A DNA stretch of 41,036 bases. It comes from an uncultured Burkholderiales bacterium. Its GTDB lineage: Bacteria > Pseudomonadota > Gammaproteobacteria > Burkholderiales > Burkholderiaceae. A program made the position numbers and the translations under genes. This document shows positions 1 to 9,087 of the stretch, piece by piece. Below the pieces are notes generated by a model that worked only from the letters and a program-made list of their open reading frames with translations, was not told the origin of the DNA and ran no database searches. The stretch is from NCBI GenBank assembly GCA_937891045.1, contig CALBEV010000119.1, positions 1 through 41,036 on the forward strand, given 5' to 3'. Every line of letters begins with the position of its first letter. Position 1 is the stretch's first letter.

Positions 1-98
1 TGCTCAAGTCGCGTGTGGGGGATGTGGTGAAGTTGCAAACCCCCAAGGGTGTGCAAGACATTCAGGTGGTGCAGGTGAGCTACCCAGCACCTGTTTAG
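1..98 (+). CDS. greB: transcription elongation factor GreB, 3' end only
   Basis: Only the last 31 codons are present; the reading frame enters at base 3 and stops with TAG at 96-98. The peptide reads LKSRVGDVVKLQTPKGVQ and so on, the C-terminal FKBP-like segment of Gre factors (vGDxVxxxTPxG). Gre factors bind the RNA polymerase secondary channel and stimulate cleavage of backtracked transcripts. GreB rather than GreA is inferred from the position next to spoT, a common betaproteobacterial arrangement. The stop codon overlaps the spoT stop on the other strand, so the two genes converge with no space for a separate terminator. Confidence 0.7.
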   Translation, partial: LKSRVGDVVKLQTPKGVQDIQVVQVSYPAPV

Positions 99-2332
99 GC
101 GTGACGTTGTGAACTCACGCGACGGGCAAGGCTGACCGAGGGCAAGCGCTGCAAGGTGGATAAGACGCTTTCCAAATGCGAGGTGTCTTGCACCGCAATC
201 AAGAATTTCAAATCGGTGGCTTGTTGGCCACTGACTTCATCGGCCATGCTGACCAACTTGATGTCGGCTTGCGCCGAAGTGATTGCCGAGGCCACACTCG
301 CCAACACACCTTTGCCGTTCACCACCGTGACGACAATGCTGGCTTCGAAAGTGCGCAGGGGTTCGTCCGACCATTCAACGGCAATGAAGCGTTCGCTGTC
401 TTTGTGTTTCAAGCGTTGCGCCACATGGCATTCCTCGGTGTGTACGACCAAGCCCTCGCCACGACCCAAATACCCGGCGATGCGGTCGCCTGGCAGGGGG
501 TGGCAGCATTCTGCGTAGGTGACGGATGCGTTGCTGCTGCCATCGACCACCACACCGCCTTGAGAGATGCTTTCGTGGGCGGTGAAGCGTTCGCGGCTGA
601 TGAGCAGGGGGTCTGGTTTTTCCCCCAAATCGGCCAACAAACCTACCAACCGCTTGGCCACGATGCTGGCCACGCGCTTGCCCAAACCAATGTCGGTGAG
701 CAATTCAGCACGGTTTTTGCTGCCGGTGAAATGCAGCAACTTGCCCCAAGAATGGCGGTGGGTGGCATCCAAAGCAGGCAACTGGATGAAGCCTTCTGCG
801 CGTAAAGCTTGCGCCAATAATTTTTCGCCCAACTCGATGGATTCAGACTTGGCTTGGGTTTTCAAGTAGTGGCGAATTTTGGAGCGTGCTCTGCCGGTGC
901 GCACAAAGCCCAGCCATGCTGGGTTGGGTGTGCTGTCCGGTGCAGTTTCAACCTCAATCACATCGCCATTGCGCAGTTCAGTGCGCAGCGGCACGGTTTC
1001 ACCATTGATTTTGGCTGTGGTGACATGGTCGCCCACATTGCTGTGCACGGCATAAGCAAAATCCACCACGGTGGCGCCGCGCGGCAAGGCCATGATGTGG
1101 CTCTTGGGCGTGAACACATAAACAGCATCGGGGAACAAATCGACTTTCACATGGTCCCAAAACTCGGCGGCGTCGCGTGTTTCGTCCTGAATATCAAGCA
1201 AGGACTGCAACCACTGTGTGCCTACGCGCTCTGATTTTTCGCTGCTGTCGGGTGATTTGTAGAGCCAATGCGCTGCAATACCGGACTCGGCCACCAAGTG
1301 CATGGCTTCGGTGCGCAATTGAAACTCCACATTGATGCCTGCAGGTCCCACCAAGGTGGTGTGCAGTGATTGGTAGCCATTGACTTTGGCAATGGCAATG
1401 TGGTCTTTGAATTTGCCTGGAACAGGTTTGTAGAGTTGGTGCAGCAGCCCCAAGCCGGTGTAACAGTCCACCAAATGCGGTACCAAAATACGCATACCGT
1501 AAATATCAGTCACTTGCGCAAAGCTCAGGTGCTTGGACTGCATTTTTTGGTAGATGGAAAACAGGGTTTTTTCGCGACCAAAAATACGCACATCCAGCTT
1601 GCCTTTGGCGAATGTGGCTTCCACTTCTTTTTGCAGTTTTTGCAGCAAGTCACGTCGGCGGCTGCGTGCTTTGAGAACGGCTTTTTCAAGAATGGCGTAG
1701 CGCCAAGGCTTGAGGTGCCTGAAGGCCAAGTCTTGCAGTTCGCGGTAGGTTTGGTTCAGGCCCAAGCGGTGCGCGATGGGCGCGTAAATTTCCAGGGTTT
1801 CGCTGCTGATGCCTTGCCAACGGTGGCGCGGCATGGCCTCCATGGTGCGCATGTTGTGGGTGCGGTCAGCCAACTTCACCAAGATGACGCGCACGTCTTG
1901 CGCCATGGCCAAGAGCATTTTGCGAAACGACTCGACCTGGCCTTCTTCTTTGGTGTCAAAGCTCAGTTTGTCTAATTTGGTGAGGCCATCGACCAACTCG
2001 GCCACGGTGGCCCCAAACTTCTCCACCAAATCGGCTTTGGTGACGCCACAGTCTTCCATCACATCGTGCAGCAAGGCGGCCATCAGGGCTTGCGCATCCA
2101 GCTTCCAATCGGTGCACTGCAAGGCCACGGCAATGGGATGGGTGATGTAGGGCTCGCCGCTGCGTCGGGTCACGCCCAAATGGGCTTCATCGGCGAATTT
2201 GTAGGCACGGCGCACTTGCTCAATGCCTTCTGGCCCCAGGTAATCGAGTTTGCTCACCAGCGAAGCAAAGCTGGCCGCTGCTGCATTGGTGGCGGCTTTT
2301 TTGTCGATGGCGGTGTTGTCAGCGTGACCCAT
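95..2332 (-). CDS. spoT: bifunctional (p)ppGpp synthase/hydrolase SpoT
   Basis: At 745 aa this is a full-length Rel/SpoT protein, which makes and degrades the stringent-response alarmone (p)ppGpp in the cytoplasm. The hydrolase HD domain is intact: ITHPIAVA near residue 63 and HDVMED at 89-94 supply the metal ligands, so hydrolysis should be active, unlike RelA. The synthase domain follows, with the GREKTLFSIYQKM and DIYGMRILV motifs and a KFKD loop that resembles the RxKD of bifunctional enzymes. A TGS domain (DAVYVFTPKSHIMALPRGAT), a zinc-finger-like CC/C-H region (AECCHPLPGDRIAGY) and a C-terminal ACT domain complete it. The gene lies downstream of rpoZ, as in many proteobacteria, but a strong terminator separates the two. 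The ATG at 2332 starts MGHADNTAID; no good promoter is visible in the short gap before it. Confidence 0.95.
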   Translation of the reverse strand: MGHADNTAIDKKAATNAAAASFASLVSKLDYLGPEGIEQVRRAYKFADEAHLGVTRRSGEPYITHPIAVALQCTDWKLDAQALMAALLHDVMEDCGVTKADLVEKFGATVAELVDGLTKLDKLSFDTKEEGQVESFRKMLLAMAQDVRVILVKLADRTHNMRTMEAMPRHRWQGISSETLEIYAPIAHRLGLNQTYRELQDLAFRHLKPWRYAILEKAVLKARSRRRDLLQKLQKEVEATFAKGKLDVRIFGREKTLFSIYQKMQSKHLSFAQVTDIYGMRILVPHLVDCYTGLGLLHQLYKPVPGKFKDHIAIAKVNGYQSLHTTLVGPAGINVEFQLRTEAMHLVAESGIAAHWLYKSPDSSEKSERVGTQWLQSLLDIQDETRDAAEFWDHVKVDLFPDAVYVFTPKSHIMALPRGATVVDFAYAVHSNVGDHVTTAKINGETVPLRTELRNGDVIEVETAPDSTPNPAWLGFVRTGRARSKIRHYLKTQAKSESIELGEKLLAQALRAEGFIQLPALDATHRHSWGKLLHFTGSKNRAELLTDIGLGKRVASIVAKRLVGLLADLGEKPDPLLISRERFTAHESISQGGVVVDGSSNASVTYAECCHPLPGDRIAGYLGRGEGLVVHTEECHVAQRLKHKDSERFIAVEWSDEPLRTFEASIVVTVVNGKGVLASVASAITSAQADIKLVSMADEVSGQQATDLKFLIAVQDTSHLESVLSTLQRLPSVSLARRVSSQRHA

Positions 2333-2374
2333 GGGCTAACTGTAGCGTTTTGTCAAAGCCACAGGGCTGGGGCG

Positions 2375-2404
2375 AAAAAAAAGCACTGCTGAAGCAGTGC
2401 TTTT
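2375..2404 (-). terminator. intrinsic terminator between rpoZ and spoT
   Basis: A perfect inverted repeat with arms AAAAGCACTGC (2379-2389) and GCAGTGCTTTT (2394-2404) encloses a 4-nt loop. The run of A at 2375-2382 reads as an eight-U tract on the minus strand. It therefore terminates transcripts coming from yicC-gmk-rpoZ, 43 nt before the spoT start codon. The plus-strand U tract is shorter, and the only gene converging from that side (greB) ended 2.2 kb away. Confidence 0.88.
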
Positions 2405-2439
2405 GGGGGACTGGCTCCAGCGGGGAGCAGCCATCTGGA

Positions 2440-2643
2440 TTAACCGGGTACTTTTTTCAGCATTTCAATGCCGATTTTGCCGGCAGCAATTTCGCGCAGG
2501 GCGGTGACGCCTGGTTTGTTTTTGCTCTCAATTTTGGGCGTGTGACCTTGGGCCAACATGCGAGCTCGGTAAGTGGCAGCCAAGACCAATTGGAAGCGGT
2601 TGGGAATTTGTGCGAGACAGTCTTCAACAGTGATGCGTGCCAT
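2440..2643 (-). CDS. rpoZ: RNA polymerase omega subunit
   Basis: 67 aa, the usual size for betaproteobacterial omega. It begins [20 protein letters not shown], the highly conserved N-terminus of RpoZ that contacts the beta' subunit. Omega helps beta' fold and join RNA polymerase and forms part of one ppGpp-binding site in proteobacteria. It lies 19 nt downstream of gmk in the order yicC-gmk-rpoZ-spoT. The cysteine at residue 9 and the FxLVxxAxxRxRxL motif are as expected. The transcript probably ends at the hairpin just downstream. Confidence 0.97.
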   Translation of the reverse strand: MARITVEDCLAQIPNRFQLVLAATYRARMLAQGHTPKIESKNKPGVTALREIAAGKIGIEMLKKVPG

Positions 2644-2662
2644 GGTGTGGTGCTCCGGGGTG

Positions 2663-3289
2663 TTAGGTGAGGTTCAGTGCCTGAAAAATATCGGACCTGC
2701 TTCGGCGCTGGGACGCGTAATTGAGTCTTTGCGCATGAACGATGGCTTTGAGGTCGAACAAAGCCTTGTCAAAAAGTTGATTGATTATAACGAAGTCGAA
2801 CTCATGGGCCTGGGCCATCTCTTCGGCGGCGTTTTGCAAGCGGATCTCCACCACCTCGGGGCTGTCTTCACCACGACGCAACAAACGCGAACGCAGTTCG
2901 TCCCAGCTGGGTGGCAGGATGAATATGAGGACAGCATTGCTGAAAATTTTCTTGATTTGAATCGCGCCTTGGAAGTCAATTTCCAAAATCACGTCCAAGC
3001 CCTTGGCAATGCGTTCTTCGATGGTGGCTTTGGAGGTGCCATAGCGATTGCCATGCACATGGGCCCACTCTAGAAAAGCGTTGGCTTGCACCATGGCGTC
3101 AAATTCAGCCTCTGACACAAAGAAATACTCGCGACCATGAAACTCTTGGCCACGTGGGGAGCGCGTGGTGTGGGACACCGAATGCTCGACACGAGCATCC
3201 AGTTCCATCAAGGCTTTGACCAAGCTGGATTTGCCTGCACCACTGGGGGCGGCGACGACGTAGAGATTGCCAGGGTAGGTGTTCATCAT
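2663..3289 (-). CDS. gmk: guanylate kinase
   Basis: 208 aa enzyme that phosphorylates GMP (and dGMP) to GDP with ATP. The P-loop APSGAGKSS lies at residues 14-22. The GMP-binding segment [19 protein letters not shown] starts at about residue 39, and the lid region (RLLRRGEDS) and the ENRL-like stretch ([11 protein letters not shown]) follow. The start codon overlaps the yicC stop by 4 nt, so translation is probably coupled. Of the two tandem ATG codons at the start, the first is used here; the second is equally possible. Confidence 0.97.
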   Translation of the reverse strand: MMNTYPGNLYVVAAPSGAGKSSLVKALMELDARVEHSVSHTTRSPRGQEFHGREYFFVSEAEFDAMVQANAFLEWAHVHGNRYGTSKATIEERIAKGLDVILEIDFQGAIQIKKIFSNAVLIFILPPSWDELRSRLLRRGEDSPEVVEIRLQNAAEEMAQAHEFDFVIINQLFDKALFDLKAIVHAQRLNYASQRRSRSDIFQALNLT

Positions 3290-4197
3290 TCGAGGTTTTG
3301 GACTTGTTCACGCATTTGCTCGATCAGCACTTTCATGTCCAACGAAATGCGTGTGAGTTCGATGGCGCTGGATTTGGAGCCCAAGGTGTTGGCTTCTCGG
3401 TGCAGTTCTTGAATCAGGAAATCCAAACGCTTGCCAACACCTTCCTTCTGCGTTTTCAAGCCCAGCAAGCGGTTGATTTCATCCAAATGGGTTTTCAGTC
3501 GTGTGATTTCTTCGGCCACATCCGCGCGAATGGCGAAGCTGGCCGCTTCTGCCAAGGCACGCTCGTGCACTGCTTCCGGCAAAGCTTGTGCATCGGCCAG
3601 GGCCAAGGCCTCGCGCCATCGTTCTAAAAACTTTTGCTTTTGCAGCTCAACGGTTTGGGGCACCAAGGGCAATGCCAGATCCGCCAGCACATGCAGTTGC
3701 TTGGCGCGGGACAACAAATCTTGCGCCAGGCGTTGGCCTTCGCGTTCACGGGCTTGGCACAACTGCGCAATCAAGTCTTTGCCCAGAGCCAGCACATCGG
3801 CCGTCACATCTTCCGACAGGTGGGGTGTTGCGCTGGCCAAACGCATCACTTCGGCCACCGACAAAGGGGTGGCATGGGGCAACCACATGCGCACTTTGTC
3901 TTGAATCTTGACCAGGTTTTGCAGCATGGTCGTGTCTGGACTGGCCAAAGCGGCATCAGGCGCAGCTTCGAGGTGGGCGCGAAGCTCAACCTTGCCGCGT
4001 TTGATCTGGCCGCTGATCAACTCGCGCAGGGCGGGCTCTTGCGCCCGCAGTTCATCGGGGAGGCGAAAAGTCAGATCGAGGTAGCGGCTGTTGACCGAGC
4101 GGATTTCCATCCCCAGCCGCAAGCCCACAGGTGAAGGCGCAGTGGCGCCAAGTTGTGTCTGGGCACTGGCATAGCCGGTCATGCTTTGCAGGGACAT
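3286..4197 (-). CDS. yicC: YicC family endoribonuclease
   Basis: 303 aa, close to the family length of about 290. It begins [13 protein letters not shown], the signature N-terminus (SMTGf/ya), and carries the conserved C-terminal [13 protein letters not shown] motif. YicC of E. coli was reported to be an endoribonuclease that promotes decay of the small RNA RyhB; that activity is known only for the family. The gene is first in the minus-strand yicC-gmk-rpoZ unit and faces rph divergently across an 87-nt gap. The central part is charged and helical, as is usual in this family. Confidence 0.92.
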   Translation of the reverse strand: MSLQSMTGYASAQTQLGATAPSPVGLRLGMEIRSVNSRYLDLTFRLPDELRAQEPALRELISGQIKRGKVELRAHLEAAPDAALASPDTTMLQNLVKIQDKVRMWLPHATPLSVAEVMRLASATPHLSEDVTADVLALGKDLIAQLCQAREREGQRLAQDLLSRAKQLHVLADLALPLVPQTVELQKQKFLERWREALALADAQALPEAVHERALAEAASFAIRADVAEEITRLKTHLDEINRLLGLKTQKEGVGKRLDFLIQELHREANTLGSKSSAIELTRISLDMKVLIEQMREQVQNLE

Positions 4198-4284
4198 GGC
4201 GATCTCAAATTCAAAAGCCGCATTATCTCAGGCACAGCTTGCCCCACCTGAACGACAATCGCCGCTGTTCATTAAGGCCTGCTC

Positions 4285-5019
4285 ATGACCAAAACCACCA
4301 TCGCTTCACGCCAAACCCGCGCCGCCGACGAATTGCGCCAAGTGCGCATCACGCGTCACTTCACCATCCATGCCGAAGGTTCGGTGTTGATTGAGTTTGG
4401 CCACACCAAAGTACTTTGCACCGCCTCCGTGGAAGAAAAAGTACCGCCACACAAACGTGGCGGCGGCGAAGGCTGGGTCACGGCCGAGTACGGCATGTTG
4501 CCCCGCGCCACCCACACCCGCAGCGATCGTGAGGCCGCCAAGGGCAAGCAAAGCGGACGCACCCAAGAGATTCAACGCCTCATCGGACGTTCATTGCGGG
4601 CCGTGTTTGATTTGAAAAAACTGGGTGAACGCACTATTTCTCTGGACTGTGATGTGTTGCAAGCCGATGGCGGCACCCGCACCGCTGCCATCACAGGTGC
4701 GTTTGTGGCTGCACAAGACGCGGTGAACAGTTTGATCAAAAGCGGCAAGCTCACCAACAGTCCGATCATCGGCCACGTAGCAGCCATTTCTGTGGGCTTG
4801 TTGCACGGTGTGCCTTTGCTGGACTTGGAATATGTGGAAGATTCGGTGTGTGACACCGACATGAACGTGGTCATGACCGGCGCGGGTGGCTTCGTGGAAG
4901 TGCAGGGCACGGCTGAAGGCGCGGCCTTCACACGCAGCGAAATGGACAGCTTGTTGGCACTGGCTGACAAAGGCATTCGTGAATTGATCGACTTGCAAAC
5001 GGCCGCCTTGGCCACGTGA
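4285..5019 (+). CDS. rph: ribonuclease PH
   Basis: 244 aa phosphorolytic 3'-5' exoribonuclease that trims tRNA 3' ends. Conserved segments are visible from the N-terminus ([16 protein letters not shown]) through [30 protein letters not shown] and the phosphate/catalytic region [20 protein letters not shown]. The C-terminus carries [19 protein letters not shown]. The protein is full length; a GTTCATTAAGG stretch shortly before the ATG can serve as the ribosome binding site. It starts a plus-strand unit with rdgB and hemW, an order conserved in Burkholderiales. Confidence 0.97.
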   Translation: MTKTTIASRQTRAADELRQVRITRHFTIHAEGSVLIEFGHTKVLCTASVEEKVPPHKRGGGEGWVTAEYGMLPRATHTRSDREAAKGKQSGRTQEIQRLIGRSLRAVFDLKKLGERTISLDCDVLQADGGTRTAAITGAFVAAQDAVNSLIKSGKLTNSPIIGHVAAISVGLLHGVPLLDLEYVEDSVCDTDMNVVMTGAGGFVEVQGTAEGAAFTRSEMDSLLALADKGIRELIDLQTAALAT

Positions 5020-5028
5020 GGTGCTGGT

Positions 5029-5634
5029 GTGAAAGAAATCGTGTTGGCGTCTAAAAACCAAGGCAAGTTGCTTGAGCTGCAGGCCATGTTTGCCCCTTTG
5101 GGCTTGCAGTTGATTCCCCAAGCTGCGTTGAACATCGCGGAGGCGGAAGAGCCGTTTTTCACCTTCGTGGAAAACGCCCTGGCCAAAGCGCGTCATGCCA
5201 GTCACCACAGCGGCTTGCCAGCATTGGCCGATGACGCTGGTTTGTGCGTGGACGCCTTCAACGGTTTGCCAGGTGTGCAAACGGCTTTTTATTGCACCCA
5301 GTTTGGCTACCTCAAAAGCGACGAAAACAACCGCAAAGCGCTACTGGAACAAATGGCGAACCAGACCAACCGCAGAGCAGCCATGGTGAGCACCTTGGTA
5401 GCGGTGCGTTATGCACAAGACCCCGAGCCACTCATCGCCGTGGGCCGTGTGGTGGGTGACATCACCCATGAACCCCTGGGCACCAACGGCTTTGGGTTTG
5501 ATCCTGTGATGTTCATCCCTTCTGAGGGACAAACTTTTGCACAGATGACCGAGGACAAGAAAAACAGCCTCAGTCACCGCGGTCAATCCTCGCGGTTGAT
5601 GCGCGACCTGATGCGCGAGCGTTGGCTGGCATGA
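5029..5634 (+). CDS. rdgB: XTP/dITP pyrophosphatase (RdgB/HAM1 family)
   Basis: 201 aa house-cleaning enzyme that removes dITP, ITP and XTP from the nucleotide pool by releasing pyrophosphate. The substrate-binding start LASKNQGKLLEL is at residues 6-17. FVENALAKARHA and ADDAGLCVDAF supply the metal/catalytic region (the usual DDSGL is DDAGL here), and GTNGFGFDPVMFIP and SHRGQSS lie near the end. The start is GTG at 5029, with a TGAGGTG sequence upstream that is shared with the rph stop. It ends in an ATGA overlap with hemW. Confidence 0.96.
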   Translation: MKEIVLASKNQGKLLELQAMFAPLGLQLIPQAALNIAEAEEPFFTFVENALAKARHASHHSGLPALADDAGLCVDAFNGLPGVQTAFYCTQFGYLKSDENNRKALLEQMANQTNRRAAMVSTLVAVRYAQDPEPLIAVGRVVGDITHEPLGTNGFGFDPVMFIPSEGQTFAQMTEDKKNSLSHRGQSSRLMRDLMRERWLA

Positions 5635-6854
5635 GCTTGGATCTGGCGCAACTGATGCGCCCCGGCACCCTGAATTTGCCTGCCTTGCCACCCTTGTCGG
5701 TTTATGTGCACCTGCCTTGGTGCATGAAGAAATGTCCCTACTGCGATTTCAACTCGCACGAGTGGCGCAACAGTTCCACCATCCCCATTCAAGCGGATGC
5801 GCAAGCCCTGCCTGAGACCGCCTACTTGGATGCGCTGTGTGCCGATTTGGAACACAGCCTGCCCCTGATTTGGGGACGCCCCGTGCACAGCATCTTCATT
5901 GGCGGTGGTACACCCAGTTTGTTTTCTGCTGCTGGGATTGCAAGATTGGTGAGTGATTTGCGGGCTCGCTTGCCGCTCGTGCCTGACTGCGAAATCACCA
6001 TGGAAGCCAACCCGGGCACGTTTGAGACAGACCGGTTTCATGCGTTTCGTGCAGCGGGTATCACGCGGTTGTCCGTGGGGGTGCAAAGTTTCAACAACAC
6101 CCATTTGCAGGCCTTGGGCCGGGTGCATGACGCTGAACAGGCCCATGCCGCTGTGCAAGAGGCTGCTTTGGCTTTTGACACTTTCAACATCGACTTGATG
6201 TATGCGCTGCCCGGGCAAAGCATGGTGCAGTTGCAGAAAGACTTGGGCACTGCTTTGGCCTTGAAGCCACCGCACTTGTCCATTTACCACTTGACGATTG
6301 AGCCCAACACCTACTTTGCCAAACACACGCCCAGCGATTTGCCCGAAGAGGATGATGCCTACGACATGTTGGATGTCATCACCGCACAAACCGCCGCACA
6401 TGGTTTGCAACGTTATGAAGTGTCAGCCTTTGCAAAGTCTGGGCATCGGTGTTGGCACAACACCAACTACTGGCAGTTTGGTGACTATCTTGGCATTGGT
6501 GCAGGGGCCCACAGCAAGATCAGTTTCCCGCACCGCATCTTGCGCATGGTGCGTCACCGTGAGCCCAAGCTCTACATGGAACGTGCTCTGTCGCACGCCG
6601 CTGTGGCGCAAAGCAACGAGGTCAGTCGCGCTGAGCTGCCTTTTGAGTTCATGCTGAATGCATTGCGCTTGAAAGAGGGCTTTGACTTGGCTTGGTTTGC
6701 CGACCGCACCGGCTTGCCCTTGTCGGCCATCGAGTCTGCCTTGCAGCAAGCGCAGCAGCAAGGCTGGCTTGAACGTGACTTGCAGCGCATCAAGCCCACC
6801 GAGCGCGGATTTGACTTTCTAAGCGATTTACAAGCGCTTTTTTTAGCTGGTTAG
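5631..6854 (+). CDS. hemW: HemW-type radical SAM heme chaperone
   Basis: 407 aa from the ATG at 5631, which overlaps the rdgB stop as ATGA. An in-frame TTG nine bases upstream is possible but less likely. The radical SAM cluster motif CMKKCPYC is at residues 31-38. IFIGGGTPSLF, the SAM-binding GVQSFN region and HNTNYWQFGDYLGIGAGAHS follow; the HNxxYW stretch separates HemW from true coproporphyrinogen dehydrogenase HemN. HemW of other bacteria binds heme and delivers it to respiratory proteins. The gene is often misnamed hemN. It ends 30 nt before the tRNA-Ser gene. Confidence 0.94.
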   Translation: MSLDLAQLMRPGTLNLPALPPLSVYVHLPWCMKKCPYCDFNSHEWRNSSTIPIQADAQALPETAYLDALCADLEHSLPLIWGRPVHSIFIGGGTPSLFSAAGIARLVSDLRARLPLVPDCEITMEANPGTFETDRFHAFRAAGITRLSVGVQSFNNTHLQALGRVHDAEQAHAAVQEAALAFDTFNIDLMYALPGQSMVQLQKDLGTALALKPPHLSIYHLTIEPNTYFAKHTPSDLPEEDDAYDMLDVITAQTAAHGLQRYEVSAFAKSGHRCWHNTNYWQFGDYLGIGAGAHSKISFPHRILRMVRHREPKLYMERALSHAAVAQSNEVSRAELPFEFMLNALRLKEGFDLAWFADRTGLPLSAIESALQQAQQQGWLERDLQRIKPTERGFDFLSDLQALFLAG

Positions 6855-6884
6855 AATCAACCCCGCTGAGACCCACACGGACAT

Positions 6885-6972
6885 GGAAGCGTGGCAGAGT
6901 GGTCGATTGCACCGGTCTTGAAAACCGGCAACCCGCAAGGGTTCGTGAGTTCGAATCTCACCGCTTCCGCCA
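6885..6972 (+). tRNA. tRNA-Ser (anticodon UGA)
   Basis: 88 nt including an encoded CCA. The acceptor arms GGAAGCG (6885-6891) and CGCTTCC (6962-6968) pair fully, followed by discriminator G and CCA. The anticodon stem CCGGT/ACCGG encloses the loop CTTGAAA, with anticodon TGA at 6919-6921. There is a long class II variable arm (AACCCGCAAGGGTT) and a GTTCGAATC T-loop. No terminator follows: the next coding region starts 25 nt downstream. Confidence 0.98.
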
Positions 6973-6997
6973 AACCATGCATTCAGGGCATTCAAGC

Positions 6998-7687
6998 ATG
7001 CGTATTTTGCTGATTGAAGATGAACCCAAGATTGCATCCTTTGTCATCGAAGGCCTGCAAGCCGCAGGCATGGATGTCGACCCCATTGACAACGGCTTAG
7101 AAGGCTTGCAAAGCGTTCTGCTGGCCCAGCACCATTTGGTGGTACTGGACATCATGTTGCCGGGCATGGACGGCTACGAACTCCTTCGCCAAGCCCGGAC
7201 CACCGGCATCACCACACCGATCATTGTGCTCAGCGCAAAGGCTGACTTGCCAGATCGTCTGCTTGGTTTTGACATGGGGGCCAACGACTATTTGGCCAAG
7301 CCTTTTTTCATTGAAGAACTGATTGCACGCATTCGGGCATTGCTGGGGCGCCAACCTAGGCGCAATGACAATGTCGTGTCGGTAGCGGGCGTCACCCTCA
7401 ACCGTGTCACCCGACAAGTGCAGTGGATGGATCAAAGCACGGGATTGAGTCAGCGCGAGTTCATGCTGTTGGACTACTTGATGCGCTCGCCGGGCTATAT
7501 CTTTTCGCGCAAACAAATCTTGCAGCATGTATGGAATTTCAGCTTCGATCCGAACACCAATGTGGTGGATGTGTGTGTGCAGCGCATTCGAAAAAAATTG
7601 GTGACAGACAAAAACCATACGCAGTCTTTTCCCTTGCAGGCCATTCGTGGCGTGGGCTATCGAATCAGCACTGAAAGCCTCGCTTGA
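6998..7687 (+). CDS. OmpR-family response regulator
   Basis: 229 aa DNA-binding response regulator. The receiver domain starts MRILLIEDEPKIASF, with the acidic pair E7/D8, phospho-acceptor D51 in VVLDIMLPGMDGYE and the conserved lysine in NDYLAKPFF. A C-terminal winged helix (SQREFMLLDYLMRSPGYIFS, then the VxxRIRKKL and IRGVGYRI motifs) follows. The start at 6998 was chosen because the conserved receiver begins there and an AGGG lies upstream; an ATG at 6977 would add seven residues. The stop overlaps the TTG start of its kinase. Receiver and kinase together resemble the CusRS/heavy-metal class, but the signal is unknown. The gene has no room for a promoter between the tRNA and its start. Confidence 0.93.
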   Translation: MRILLIEDEPKIASFVIEGLQAAGMDVDPIDNGLEGLQSVLLAQHHLVVLDIMLPGMDGYELLRQARTTGITTPIIVLSAKADLPDRLLGFDMGANDYLAKPFFIEELIARIRALLGRQPRRNDNVVSVAGVTLNRVTRQVQWMDQSTGLSQREFMLLDYLMRSPGYIFSRKQILQHVWNFSFDPNTNVVDVCVQRIRKKLVTDKNHTQSFPLQAIRGVGYRISTESLA

Positions 7688-9087
7688 AGAAGTCGTTTCG
7701 CCTGAGGTTGATGGTTATTTTTGTGCTTTGTATAGCGGCAGTCACGCTCTTGAATCGCATGTTCAGTCAACATATTGCCAGCATGTATGTTCATGACCGT
7801 GTGCTTGTGGGCATGGCGAAGGTTTTGCAGCAATGCATGCATTTACCTGCTGAAGAAGACGCTTTTCGATCATGCGCTGATCAGGCTCGAACAGATTCCT
7901 CCATTGAATCTTGGCCAGAACGCTACGTGGTTTGCGATGTTCATCAGGCCAATACCCAATCGGCTGAAGCCCTATTGTGCGCTCACATCGTCGATCCGAC
8001 TTTGAAGTGGGCTGACTTTGCAGCCGATGAAAGTATTGGTTTTGCCAGCATCCAAACCACGATGAACCAGCAGGCGTGGTCAGCCGTTCGACAGACTTCT
8101 TCCGGCCATGTGTTGATGTTGCAAGAAGAGGTGATACAGCGTCTTGTTGTTGAAATTTGGAACATCCGCAACTGGGTGATGCAGTTTGTGGCACCCGTGA
8201 TATTGTTGATGACGCTGATGGTGGGATGGTTGATGACGGTGGTGCTGCTCAAGCCCGTGAACGACATCCAAAAAACCTTGCAAAAGCTGTCGTCTAAAAA
8301 CTTGAACGAACCCCTGCAAGTGGATGCCGATTACCAAGAGTTTGAGGCGTTCACGAATGTGTTTGAGGATTTGCGTGGCAGACTGCACAACAGTTTTTTG
8401 CAGTCCCATCGGTTTTCTGCAGATGCATCCCATGAGTTGCGAACGCCTCTGACGATTTTGTGCGGCCATGTGGAATTGGGCATTGCCGAATTGCCTGCGG
8501 GCTCGGAGGCACAAATTCGGCTGCGTTTGATGGGCGAAGAAATTGAGCGCTTGATCGACATCACGGAAAAGCTGTTGTTGTTGTCGCGTGCTGATGCCGA
8601 TAGCATCAAATTGGACATGAGCGATGTGAATATCAGTGAACTGCTCAACCAAATGGTGAAAGATGCCCGTTTGTTTCAATCTGACTTGACGATCACTTCC
8701 AACATCCAAGCGCAAGTGGTTTGGCACTGTGATGCGCAACTGATTCGCCAACTCATTCAAAATTTGTGTGTCAATGCGGTCAACTACAACCTGCCCAGTG
8801 GCTGGATCGATTGCCAACTCCATGCGCAAGACGGTAACTTAGAACTCACGATCTCCAACCCCACCCATGAGGTGGTGCAAGATTTGTCAGGACGCGCTTT
8901 TGAAAGGTTTTACCGAGGAGACTCAGCCCACACGCGCCATGTGGATGGGCATGGCCTGGGACTGAGTTTGTGCATTGAGATCATCCATTTGCACCATGGA
9001 CGCATCAGCTTGACCTCAGACGCCAATCACATTGTGCATGTCAAAGTGACTGCGCCCTTGGTGCCGCCTCAGGTGCAGATGGGCTGA
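7684..9087 (+). CDS. sensor histidine kinase, CusS-like
   Basis: 467 aa inner-membrane kinase, partner of the preceding regulator; its TTG start overlaps that gene's TGA. Transmembrane segments lie at about 9-25 and 167-189, bounding a periplasmic domain of about 140 residues that contains four cysteines (C51, C64, C84, C99) and nearby histidines. HAMP covers about 190-240. The H-box is SADASHELRTPL with the phosphorylated H250; the N-box is LIQNLCVNAVNYN. The G1 box lacks the usual DxGxG and reads ISNPTHEV, followed by AFERFYRGD and GHGLGLSLCIEI; heavy-metal-sensor kinases show a comparable NPG-type box. The ligand cannot be read from the sequence; metal or redox sensing is a guess from the cysteines and family. 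Confidence 0.9.
   Translation: MKKSFRLRLMVIFVLCIAAVTLLNRMFSQHIASMYVHDRVLVGMAKVLQQCMHLPAEEDAFRSCADQARTDSSIESWPERYVVCDVHQANTQSAEALLCAHIVDPTLKWADFAADESIGFASIQTTMNQQAWSAVRQTSSGHVLMLQEEVIQRLVVEIWNIRNWVMQFVAPVILLMTLMVGWLMTVVLLKPVNDIQKTLQKLSSKNLNEPLQVDADYQEFEAFTNVFEDLRGRLHNSFLQSHRFSADASHELRTPLTILCGHVELGIAELPAGSEAQIRLRLMGEEIERLIDITEKLLLLSRADADSIKLDMSDVNISELLNQMVKDARLFQSDLTITSNIQAQVVWHCDAQLIRQLIQNLCVNAVNYNLPSGWIDCQLHAQDGNLELTISNPTHEVVQDLSGRAFERFYRGDSAHTRHVDGHGLGLSLCIEIIHLHHGRISLTSDANHIVHVKVTAPLVPPQVQMG

Noticed and set aside
6885..6972. tRNA-Ser as an attachment site for the 7-16 kb accessory-looking region
   Set aside because: I found no repeated tRNA 3' end, integrase or other mobility gene in the window, and base composition does not shift visibly.
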